A DNA stretch of 5,377 nucleotides from Acidobacteriota bacterium (GCA_021811745.1 JAJZNH010000939.1:1-5377); one strand, 5' to 3'. Positions 1 through 5,377 are shown, counted from the first letter of the stretch. Notes: generated from the letters alone by a model not told the origin. Translations and numbers: made by a program.

Positions 1-299
1 CGCATCATCGTATTGCGCACCCAGTAGCAGTTGCCCATGTACCAGAGAAAGCCGCTCAAATAGGCAAGCAGAAAGGACCGGCGTAGAGCATGGCGCTGGC
101 CGGCAACCGCCGCGGATAAAACCGCGTACAACAACGGAACCAGCCCGAACCACGCGAAGACCGTGCGCCAGGCCGGCAAGGGGCCGGCAAGGGGAAACGG
201 CAATTCAAGAAGTCCCGCTGAAAGCGCTGCTGCCGCCCACAATCTCCAGGATCCGGTCCGAGATTCGCGGTGCATACAGGGCCGAGTGTACAGCATCAT
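1..299 (-). CDS. lnt: Apolipoprotein N-acyltransferase, N-terminal part (cut by window edge)
   Basis: The reverse strand is open for 99 complete codons and runs off the left edge. The product is hydrophobic, with likely membrane segments at about residues 18-32, 46-63 and 75-92. Motifs resembling Lnt N-termini are FGLVPLLYA (51-59) and SGFLWYMGNCYWV (82-94), the latter matching the conserved helix with a Gly-Asn/Thr-x-Tyr-Trp pattern. Lnt is an inner-membrane enzyme that adds the third acyl chain to the N-terminal cysteine of lipoproteins. Its catalytic nitrilase-like domain (Glu-Lys-Cys) would lie outside the window, so the call rests on the N-terminus alone. Two adjacent ATG codons (299 and 296) are possible starts. 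An AGGA at 306-303 is 3 bases from the first and 6 from the second, which slightly favours 296. A TTG at 326 is in frame but would leave almost no leader from the promoter proposed here. Another polytopic membrane protein cannot be excluded. Confidence 0.68.
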   Translation of the reverse strand, partial: MMLYTRPCMHRESRTGSWRLWAAAALSAGLLELPFPLAGPLPAWRTVFAWFGLVPLLYAVLSAAVAGQRHALRRSFLLAYLSGFLWYMGNCYWVRNTMM

Positions 300-312
300 A
301 GGTCCTGCCCGC

Positions 313-342
313 CGGACGGCGTGCAAGACACCTCTCTATAAT
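313..342 (+). promoter_or_regulatory. Candidate promoter for the small membrane protein
   Basis: A perfect TATAAT lies at 337-342. The best upstream partner is CGGACG (313-318, 3/6 match to TTGACA) with an 18-base spacer. Transcription would begin near 349, about 24 bases before the ATG at 373. The -10 box is convincing in GC-rich surroundings; the -35 box is poor. It overlaps the opposite-strand promoter of the lnt-like gene. Confidence 0.45.
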
Positions 343-364
343 TGGCGTTCACGTCAGGCTACAA
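335..364 (-). promoter_or_regulatory. Candidate promoter for the leftward lnt-like gene
   Basis: On the minus strand TTGTAG (364-359) is followed after 18 bases by TATAGA (340-335), matching the sigma70 consensus at 3/6 and 4/6 positions. Transcription would begin near 328, giving a leader of about 29 bases before the ATG at 299. Its -10 box overlaps the plus-strand TATAAT at 337-342. Found by eye; the -35 match is weak. Confidence 0.35.
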
Positions 365-372
365 TCAACAGT

Positions 373-498
373 ATGTTAGTGGCTATCTTCTGCATGCGGC
401 TGCTCGAGATCCTGTTCTTTGCCGGCTTGGCAGGGTCGGCCATCGTGGTCCTCATCAGTTTTGTTGAGGATTGGGGTGAACTTTTCAGGAAGGATTAG
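373..498 (+). CDS. Small single-helix membrane protein, function unknown
   Basis: This 41-residue ORF has one strong hydrophobic stretch (about residues 9-30, rich in Leu, Ile, Phe, Val, with small Gly-Ala-Gly residues in the middle) followed by a short charged tail ending VEDWGELFRKD. I do not know its function. From memory, similar short proteins with an FFAGLAGSA-like helix and a SFVED motif occur in Acidobacteriota genomes, which is the main reason to treat it as real. A perfect TATAAT 31 bases upstream supports expression. The reading frame stays open much further upstream (ATG at 163), but that part overlaps the lnt-like gene on the other strand and is not protein-like, so I start at 373. 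No Shine-Dalgarno sequence is visible before 373. An internal ATG at 394 would give a 34-residue version that keeps the whole helix. It is divergent from the lnt-like gene. Confidence 0.55.
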   Translation: MLVAIFCMRLLEILFFAGLAGSAIVVLISFVEDWGELFRKD

Positions 499-597
499 CC
501 GGCTCGCCTCCACGGCCCACGCACCGCGTTTCACGAGCAATCACCGGGGCCATGGAAAGTGGAGTTTTGTTGATCTCAACCCTCGTTTTTTTAAGCA

Positions 598-626
598 TTG
601 ACAGCGGGTTGATTCAGCAATAGACT
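598..626 (+). promoter_or_regulatory. Sigma70-type promoter for the KUP/KimA-like transporter
   Basis: A perfect TTGACA (598-603) is followed after exactly 17 bases by TAGACT (621-626, 4/6 match to TATAAT). The predicted start is near 633, giving a leader of about 65 bases before the ATG at 698. This is the best promoter match in the window. It begins with CATTGACA, as does the candidate at 3175-3182. Confidence 0.55.
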
Positions 627-641
627 CACCGGAGGGCGGCG

Positions 642-722
642 GTGGTTACGCTTTCCTTAAATCCAGCATACCGGCCTGCGCGCCGGCCTTTCACGCGATG
701 GCCTCAACACGAACGACCGTAG
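642..722 (+). other. Possible leader ORF overlapping the transporter start
   Basis: A GTG at 642 sits 5 bases after a strong GGAGGG (631-636) and opens a 26-codon frame that ends with TAG at 720-722, 22 bases beyond the transporter's ATG. The predicted peptide is basic (several Arg, starting VVTLSLNP) and resembles nothing I know. The transporter's own ATG has no visible ribosome-binding site, so coupling from this ORF is conceivable. Against it, a transcript starting near 633 from the promoter upstream would cut into the GGAGGG. Low confidence. Confidence 0.2.
671..686 (+). other. GC-rich hairpin just before the transporter start
   Basis: CCGGC (671-675) can pair with GCCGG (682-686) around a 6-base loop, ending 11 bases before the ATG at 698. 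It occupies the place where a ribosome-binding site would normally be. It may only reflect high GC content; a role in translation is inference. Confidence 0.3.
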
Positions 723-3064
723 CCCAACCGTCTAACCGCGTTCGTCTCATTGTGGCATCCTCCGTGATGCTCACATTCATCTCCTTTTGGCGTGCAGCCG
801 CCATTGTTCTCAACGATCTGGGGTCCTCGGCCTTTTATGCCGGCGGCATAGCCGAACAAGCCATCGGCGCATCTGCGCCCTGGTTCATCCTGGGCATCAT
901 GCTCTTCAGCTTCGCGGTGCGCGCGGTCTACGTCGAAAGCTGTTCGATGTTCACGCGCGGCGGGGTATACCGGGTTGTAAAGGAGGCCATGGGCGGGACC
1001 TTTGCCAAAATCAGTGTCTCCGCCCTGATGTTCGACTACATTCTTACGGGCCCCATCTCGGGCGTCTCCGCCGGGCAATACATCACCGGATTGATGAACG
1101 AGTTGCTGGAAACCGCGAACCGCCATCAATTGCTTCCCCCGATACTGCTCACCGCGCATCATCATGCGGTCCAGTTCAACATGGACTCCACGTCGGCGGT
1201 CTTCGCCGCCGCGGTCACGATCTATTATTGGTGGCAAAACATCAAGGGGATTGAAGAATCCAGCGACAAGGCTCTGCGCGTCATGCAGATCACGACGCTG
1301 ATGGTGATCCTTCTCTTCGTCTGGGGTTCGTATTCCGTCTTTGTCCGCGGCGTGCACCTTCCACCCTCGCCCATACCCTCTCATCTAAAATTCAGCCGCG
1401 ACGCTCTCGGCTTTCTGCATGGAAGGGCGCTGCCCATCTTCGGGCTCTTTGGAATCCTGATGGCCTTCGGCCACTCCATCCTGGCGATGAGCGGCGAAGA
1501 GACGCTGGCTCAGGTCAATCGCGAGATCCAGCACCCTAAACTCAAAAACCTGAAGCGCGCGGCGATCATTATCGCCATTTACAGCACGTTGTTTACGGGC
1601 GGCGCCACACTGCTGGCGTCCATGCTCATCCCCACCTATCAGCGCACCCATATCTACGAGAACAATCTCATTGCCGGTTTGGCCATGTATATGGCCGGCC
1701 CCATGGTTCTGCGCATTGTCTTCCGTATCTTCGTCGTCTTTGTGGGCTTCTTGATTCTCTCCGGCGCCATCAACGCCTCGATCATCGGCGCGGGCGGAGT
1801 GCTGATGCGCGTGGCCGAGGACGGCGTTCTTACCGACTGGTTCCGAAAGCCTCATCACAAATACGGAACCAGCCACCGCATCGTCAACCTTGTCTTCATC
1901 CTCCAGATGCTCACCATCATCGCCAGCCGGGGCAACGTCGTGATGTTGGGCGAGGCCTATGCTTTCGGCGTCATCTGGTCGTTCACCTTCAATAACCTGG
2001 CCATCCTGGTGCTGCGCTGGAAGTACAAAGGCGAGCGCGGCTGGAAGGTTCCGCCGAATCTGCGCATTGGAAACGTCGAAATTCCCATCGGCCTACTCTC
2101 GGTCTTCATGGTGCTGTTCGCCACGGCCACGGTGAACCTGTTTACTAAATCCATCGCCACCATCAGCGGTGTGGCCTTTACGGTGGGATTCTTCATCGTC
2201 TTCGCTATCTCCGAGCGCCAGAACCTGCGTCGCCACGCTCTGGCGGCAACACAGATGAAGGATTTCTTCCAGCTCGAGCATCAGGACACCATCAGCCGCG
2301 AGTCGGCGGCCATCCGGCCCGGCGGAATCATCGTCACCATGCGCGACGCGGCCAATCTTGAAGCCTTGCGCTGGACCCTGGCACGCACCCGAACCGAGGA
2401 GCAGGATGTAGTGGTGCTCAGCGTGCGGCTGATGGGTGCCGGCGGACCGGAGTTTCTCAGCGCCGACCAACAAAGCTTCAGCGAACATGAGCAGATGGTC
2501 TTCACCAAAGCCATCTCCGTCGCCGAGAGCTTCGGCAAGAAAGTCTCGTTGCTGCTCATCCCCGCGGGCGATGTTTTTGCTGCGCTGGCGCGGGGTGCGA
2601 ACTCCCTGGAAGTGGACTCTGTAATCTCCGGAAGCTCGAATTCCATGCCGGCGGAGGACCAAGCCTTCCACCTGGGTCAGGCCTGGGAAGCCCTGCCGGA
2701 GCCCAAGCGCCAGTTCAACTTTTATGTGGTTAGCCACAGTGGCGACGTGAAGGTCTTTTATATTGGGCCGCACGCGCCCGCCCTGAGTCCGGACGACGTG
2801 CAGCTTGTGCATCGGCTGTGGCTGAATATGCGCCGCGATCCCTCCGTGCCGGACCTGCATCATAGCGATATCATTACCTACGCTTTGACCCGGCTGGCCG
2901 GCCAGTACGCACGCGACAAGGACGAGATCCTGCGGGATCTGCGCAACTCGCGCGCGGCCGCGGCTCCCGACGCCCCTCGTCTGGGCGGCCAGAACTTCCC
3001 TGCCATTCCATCTTCCACAGCCACGTCCGGTCAAACCCCCATGCCGCCCAAAGCGGGCCGCTGA
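698..3064 (+). CDS. KUP/KimA-like APC-superfamily transporter with USP-like C-terminal domain (putative K+ uptake)
   Basis: This 788-residue inner-membrane protein has about 12 predicted membrane helices between residues 17 and 504, then a cytosolic tail. The start at 698 is the only option: an in-frame TGA lies at 599-601 and no other start codon intervenes. Helix 1 carries D-L-G-S-S-A-F-Y (40-47), close to the KUP hallmark D-I-G-T-S-P-L-Y, rather than the GxG motif of amino acid permeases. GGVYRVVKEAMGG (88-100) and FDYILTGPIS (112-121) follow, then SGEE (265-268) and GEAYAFG (418-424). Aligned from memory to Bacillus subtilis KimA, D40, Y47, Y114, T117, S121, S265, E268 and Y421 fall on the potassium-site residues, with one Thr-to-Ser change. 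Residues 541-690 resemble a universal-stress-protein fold (GGIIVTM, VVVLSVRL) without a clear ATP-binding GxxG motif. A conserved-looking helical segment follows (697-750), then a Pro/Ala-rich end. It is longer than KimA (607). I infer proton-coupled potassium uptake; an amino acid substrate remains possible. It appears to be transcribed alone. Confidence 0.8.
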   Translation: MASTRTTVAQPSNRVRLIVASSVMLTFISFWRAAAIVLNDLGSSAFYAGGIAEQAIGASAPWFILGIMLFSFAVRAVYVESCSMFTRGGVYRVVKEAMGGTFAKISVSALMFDYILTGPISGVSAGQYITGLMNELLETANRHQLLPPILLTAHHHAVQFNMDSTSAVFAAAVTIYYWWQNIKGIEESSDKALRVMQITTLMVILLFVWGSYSVFVRGVHLPPSPIPSHLKFSRDALGFLHGRALPIFGLFGILMAFGHSILAMSGEETLAQVNREIQHPKLKNLKRAAIIIAIYSTLFTGGATLLASMLIPTYQRTHIYENNLIAGLAMYMAGPMVLRIVFRIFVVFVGFLILSGAINASIIGAGGVLMRVAEDGVLTDWFRKPHHKYGTSHRIVNLVFILQMLTIIASRGNVVMLGEAYAFGVIWSFTFNNLAILVLRWKYKGERGWKVPPNLRIGNVEIPIGLLSVFMVLFATATVNLFTKSIATISGVAFTVGFFIVFAISERQNLRRHALAATQMKDFFQLEHQDTISRESAAIRPGGIIVTMRDAANLEALRWTLARTRTEEQDVVVLSVRLMGAGGPEFLSADQQSFSEHEQMVFTKAISVAESFGKKVSLLLIPAGDVFAALARGANSLEVDSVISGSSNSMPAEDQAFHLGQAWEALPEPKRQFNFYVVSHSGDVKVFYIGPHAPALSPDDVQLVHRLWLNMRRDPSVPDLHHSDIITYALTRLAGQYARDKDEILRDLRNSRAAAAPDAPRLGGQNFPAIPSSTATSGQTPMPPKAGR

Positions 3065-3176
3065 ACTCGCAAGACCAATCATCGTTCGAGCCGACCGCCC
3101 AAAGCCCGCACCATCAAAATCCGTCTTGCTCGCCGCATGATCCGCGGCCAGGCCATGACCATGCGTAGACGCCACA
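3065..3176. other. Intergenic stretch without recognisable gene or terminator
   Basis: Between the transporter stop and the next promoter candidate I see no convincing ORF, RNA gene or hairpin followed by a T-run. The 11-base CCGCCCAAAGC at 3044-3054 (inside the transporter's last codons) recurs at 3095-3105. It is too short to interpret. Confidence 0.4.
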
Positions 3177-3205
3177 TTGACACAGCGTTCTACGTCCGTT
3201 AACCT
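3177..3205 (+). promoter_or_regulatory. Candidate promoter for the permease-kinase operon
   Basis: A perfect TTGACA (3177-3182) is followed after 17 bases by TAACCT (3200-3205, 3/6 match to TATAAT). Transcription would start near 3212, giving a leader of about 87 bases before the permease ATG. The -10 box is poor, so an activator might be needed. I see no obvious operator palindrome. Confidence 0.4.
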
Positions 3206-3286
3206 TGCGAGGCACTTTGTTCAGGCACACTTGCGGCCGTTGCTTGGCGCGTCGATCGAGGAGACGACGACTGCGAAATTGCCTTT

Positions 3287-3293
3287 GAGGAAG
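3287..3293 (+). promoter_or_regulatory. Ribosome-binding site of the permease
   Basis: GAGGAAG lies 5 bases before the ATG at 3299, with its AGGA core 7 bases away. This clearly supports that start. Confidence 0.7.
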
Positions 3294-3298
3294 AAGCC

Positions 3299-4312
3299 AT
3301 GTTCGTCCCCGCATCGTTCGCTGCCGCGCTGCCGAAGACCATTCTCTGTACCGTCTGCTGGGGATCGTTCGCCAATACCTTCAAACTGACGCGAAATTAT
3401 CGCTTTGAGCTCTACTACTGGGACTATGGAGCCGGCATCTTTCTCATCTCGCTCGCCTTCGCCTTCACGCTGGGCAGCGCCGGCGGCGGTCTCTTCAGCT
3501 TCTTCCCCAATCTGCGCCAGGCCGACGCTCTCCTGCTCTTCTACGCCGCCCTCAGCGGTTTCATCTTCAACATCGCCAACGTTCTGCTTGTGGCCGGCAT
3601 CGACATGGTGGGTCTGGCCATCGCCTTCCCGCTCTCGATCGGCATCGCTCTAGTGGAAGGCACCGTCCTCAGCTATCTCATTCATCCCCAAGGTAACGCC
3701 GCGCTGCTGGCTGGCGGCGTCTTCATGGCCTTGGTCGCCGTCATCTTCATCGGCATGGCCTACGCCGCGCGCGGCAAGGGCGGAGTGGTCACCTCGCGCA
3801 AGGGAACCACGGTCTGTATTGTCTCCGGGCTCCTCATGGGCATCTTCGCCCCCCTGATCACCGAGGCCATGCAGGGCAACCATCCCGATGCGTCGCTTTT
3901 GGTCTCTCCGGGCGCGCTGAGCCCTTACACCGCGGCCGTCTTCATGACGCTCGGCGCCTTCCTCTGCTGCTTCGTCTTTAATCCCATCCTGATGCGCAAG
4001 CCGCTGGCTGGCACGCCTGTTTCCATCTCTGGATACATCGCTGCGCCCGTCAGCTACCACGCGCTCGGCCTGCTGGGTGGCGCTATCTGGGGCACGGGCA
4101 CGGTGCTCAACTTTGTTGCAGCTCGCTTTGTCGGACTGCCCATCTCGTATGCGATTGGCCAGGCATCGCCGATGATCGCCACCCTCTGGGGCGTGCTGGC
4201 CTTTCAGGAGTTTCGAAACGCCAAGCCCAAGTCCTGGCTCTATCTGGCCGCGATGTTTCTCTCCTACTTGTGTGCACTTGCGCTCATTGCGCTTGCGTAT
4301 AGGGCCAGCTAA
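3299..4312 (+). CDS. DMT-superfamily permease, ureide permease/GRP sugar transporter-like (putative ribose uptake)
   Basis: The product is 337 residues with about ten membrane helices (near 7-26, 44-59, 77-100, 104-127, 134-155, 170-190, 209-230, 252-275, 280-302, 313-334), typical of the drug/metabolite transporter fold. The two halves carry matching motifs, CWGSFANTFKL (20-30) and IWGTGTVLNF (263-272), consistent with the internal duplication of this superfamily. The N-terminal pattern WGSxANTxKLxxxxRFELYYWDY is what I associate with bacterial relatives of plant ureide permeases, which are related to the GRP (glucose/ribose) transporters. The strong ribosome-binding site fixes the start, and the length is normal. 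The ribokinase-like gene begins 47 bases downstream on the same strand, so both are probably on one transcript. That points to inward transport of ribose or a similar sugar or nucleoside; the substrate is inferred from context only. Allantoin-type ureides are the alternative. Confidence 0.8.
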   Translation: MFVPASFAAALPKTILCTVCWGSFANTFKLTRNYRFELYYWDYGAGIFLISLAFAFTLGSAGGGLFSFFPNLRQADALLLFYAALSGFIFNIANVLLVAGIDMVGLAIAFPLSIGIALVEGTVLSYLIHPQGNAALLAGGVFMALVAVIFIGMAYAARGKGGVVTSRKGTTVCIVSGLLMGIFAPLITEAMQGNHPDASLLVSPGALSPYTAAVFMTLGAFLCCFVFNPILMRKPLAGTPVSISGYIAAPVSYHALGLLGGAIWGTGTVLNFVAARFVGLPISYAIGQASPMIATLWGVLAFQEFRNAKPKSWLYLAAMFLSYLCALALIALAYRAS

Positions 4313-4345
4313 ATCCTGTTGTTCCGGCGCAACGGATGAGGTTAT

Positions 4346-4349
4346 AGGA
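4346..4349 (+). promoter_or_regulatory. Ribosome-binding site of the kinase
   Basis: AGGA lies 10 bases before the ATG at 4360, a slightly long spacing. It is the only purine-rich site near that start in the 47-base gap, which shows no promoter or terminator. Confidence 0.5.
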
Positions 4350-4359
4350 TCAAGCAGTT

Positions 4360-5283
4360 ATGGCAGAGAAAAATTGGGTCACAGTCATGGGAAGTTTTGT
4401 AGCAGATGTGACGTTTCGCACCGGCCGCATTCCCGCCTGGGGCGAAACGCTGATGGGACGGTCATTCAAACTCGGCCCAGGAGGCAAAGGCTCCAATCAG
4501 GCCGTAGCCGCCGCCCGCGCCGGCGGCAAGGTGAGCTTTATCTCCAAGCTGGGGCCGGACCCGTTCGGCGACATGGCGCGAGCCCTCTATGAAACAGAAG
4601 GCATTGACACCCGCTTTCTCTTTCGCACCGAAAGCGCCACCGGCGCCGCCGCCATCATCGTCGATGCTGGAAACGGCGAGAACGCTATCATCGTCGTCCC
4701 CGGCGCCTGTTTTGAAGTGACCACGACAGAGGTGGACCAGGCCCGTGAGCTGATCGCCACCTCCAGTGTCTTCGTCGCGCAGCTTGAGCTGCCGCTCGCC
4801 GCCGTCGAGCACGGGCTCGTGCTGGCTCATTCGCTGGGCGTACCCACCATCCTCAATCCCGCACCCGCCGCGCCTCTGCCCAGCGCGATCTACCCGCACA
4901 TCGACTACATCACGCCCAATGAGACCGAGACTGCTGCGCTCACCGGCATCACGGTAACTGGCCCCGGCGACGCTGAGAAGGCCGCTGACGTCTTCCTCGC
5001 TCACGGCGTGCGGAACGCCGTCATCACGCTGGGTGCGCAGGGCGCGTTTGTCAAAAATGCCTGTTTCAGGGCCCACGTGCCCGCTGTCAACGCCGGCAAA
5101 GCGGTTGAAACCACCGGCGCTGGCGACGCTTTCAACGGGGGCTTTGCGGTCGCGCTCTCCGAAGGCATGGACCTGGTCGAGGCCGCACGCTTTGGCTGCG
5201 TCACCGCCGGCATCTCCATCACCCGGCCCGGCACCGCTCCCTCCATGCCCACCCGCGCCGAGATCGACGGTGTCTTTCGCTAG
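4360..5283 (+). CDS. rbsK: Ribokinase-family (PfkB) sugar kinase
   Basis: This 307-residue cytosolic kinase has both PfkB signatures: PGGKGSNQAVAAARAG (40-55) and ETTGAGDAFNGGFA (250-263), with D256 as the catalytic base. It keeps G-E-T (28-30), K43, N46, QLE143, NPAPA (166-170) and the TPNETE motif (N187, E190). Residues 1-50 align gap-free with E. coli ribokinase, and the length is normal (E. coli 309). Ribokinase makes ribose 5-phosphate from ribose and ATP, feeding the pentose phosphate pathway and nucleotide synthesis. Two positions differ from E. coli: Asn14, a ribose-contacting residue, is Val; and Asp249, which helps hold the activating potassium ion, is Glu (E250). The sugar specificity is therefore less certain than the family. 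The permease lies immediately upstream and probably supplies the substrate. The C-terminus (EIDGVFR) ends a few residues earlier than E. coli's, directly before a possible insertion-sequence end. Confidence 0.9.
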   Translation: MAEKNWVTVMGSFVADVTFRTGRIPAWGETLMGRSFKLGPGGKGSNQAVAAARAGGKVSFISKLGPDPFGDMARALYETEGIDTRFLFRTESATGAAAIIVDAGNGENAIIVVPGACFEVTTTEVDQARELIATSSVFVAQLELPLAAVEHGLVLAHSLGVPTILNPAPAAPLPSAIYPHIDYITPNETETAALTGITVTGPGDAEKAADVFLAHGVRNAVITLGAQGAFVKNACFRAHVPAVNAGKAVETTGAGDAFNGGFAVALSEGMDLVEAARFGCVTAGISITRPGTAPSMPTRAEIDGVFR

Positions 5284-5334
5284 TGTAGTCCGCCACAAAT
5301 AGAATCATTTATAAAGCAGGGTCATCTCATACAG

Positions 5335-5343
5335 TAGAGGTGA
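5335..5343 (+). promoter_or_regulatory. Ribosome-binding site of the gene at the right edge
   Basis: TAGAGGTGA includes GAGG at 5337-5340, 8 bases before the ATG at 5349. It is a good match and spacing, and supports a real gene start there. Confidence 0.55.
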
Positions 5344-5348
5344 CCGGT

Positions 5349-5377
5349 ATGCGTGTAGCGGCAGAGATCAATTTGAG
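5349..5377 (+). CDS. Start of a further gene, possibly an IS630-type transposase (cut by window edge)
   Basis: An ATG with a well-placed ribosome-binding site opens nine codons reading MRVAAEINL before the window ends. IS630-family transposases commonly begin with a very similar MRVAxxIxLS stretch, followed by a helix-turn-helix region. Nine residues are far too few to be sure, and any gene could begin this way. The 65 bases between the kinase stop and this ATG are AT-richer than the surroundings and could include an insertion-sequence end. Confidence 0.35.

Noticed and set aside
163..372. Extended upstream part of the small membrane protein ORF
   Set aside because: It overlaps the better-supported lnt-like gene on the other strand, has non-protein-like composition, and lies upstream of the TATAAT promoter.
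563..591. Rho-independent terminator before the run of T at 585-591
   Set aside because: The only pairing nearby, GTTGA with TCAAC, leaves a 2-base loop and is not GC-rich, so it would not form a stable terminator hairpin.
499..697. Cyclic-di-AMP (ydaO) riboswitch upstream of the KimA-like transporter
   Set aside because: Bacillus kimA is controlled by this riboswitch, so I looked for its conserved GGGGAACC-like and GGGUGAAU-like segments. None is present in the leader or the gap.
2093..3175. Long minus-strand ORF (360 codons) opposite the transporter's C-terminal half
   Set aside because: It lies antisense to a clearly real gene. Its product is rich in Gly, Arg, His and Asp with no recognisable domain, as expected from the shadow of a GC-rich coding strand.
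3177..3389. Plus-strand ORF of 70 codons across the permease start
   Set aside because: It overlaps the well-supported permease start in another frame, has no ribosome site and gives a low-complexity Ser/Arg/Pro-rich product.
4313..4359. Terminator or promoter between permease and kinase
   Set aside because: Only a 4-base GTTG/CAAC stem is present, with no T-run and no -35/-10 pair, so the two genes are best read as one operon.
4462..5298. Minus-strand ORF of 278 codons opposite the ribokinase
   Set aside because: It mirrors the kinase reading frame, with low-complexity Gly/Asp-rich translation and no domain or ribosome site.

Overview
The window is GC-rich, compactly organised bacterial chromosome. 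It holds three complete genes, one small membrane-protein ORF and two partial genes at the edges. I infer a soil-type Acidobacteriota (Terriglobia-like) source from the protein style: a permease fused to a stress-protein-like tail, a ureide-permease-like sugar transporter beside a ribokinase, and a short one-helix protein of a kind I associate with that phylum. No rRNA or other taxonomic marker is present, so this assignment is moderate at best.

Layout. At the left edge the minus strand carries the first ~99 codons of a multi-spanning membrane protein that reads like the N-terminus of apolipoprotein N-acyltransferase (lnt). Divergent from it on the plus strand is a 41-codon ORF for a single-helix membrane protein (373-498). 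The two appear to share an overlapping divergent promoter around 335-342. A 199-base gap follows, with a good sigma70-type promoter (TTGACA, 17-base spacer, TAGACT) and a possible short leader ORF. The largest gene (698-3064) encodes a 788-residue APC-superfamily transporter with a cytosolic universal-stress-protein-like tail. Generic tools would probably call it an amino acid permease, but its first helix carries a KUP-type D-L-G-S-S-A-F-Y motif. The positions matching the potassium ligands of Bacillus KimA are also kept, so potassium uptake is the better hypothesis.

After a 234-base gap with another TTGACA-type promoter candidate comes a two-gene unit: a ten-helix DMT-superfamily permease resembling ureide/GRP sugar transporters (3299-4312) and, 47 bases later, a ribokinase-family sugar kinase (4360-5283). 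Together they probably import and phosphorylate ribose or a related sugar. The kinase has two substitutions at positions that matter in E. coli ribokinase (Asn14 to Val, Asp249 to Glu). At the right edge a ribosome-binding site and nine codons open a further gene whose start resembles IS630-family transposases.

I saw no RNA gene, CRISPR array or known riboswitch, and no clearly new multi-gene system. The most useful observations are the potassium-type site in the large permease and the altered pocket of the kinase.
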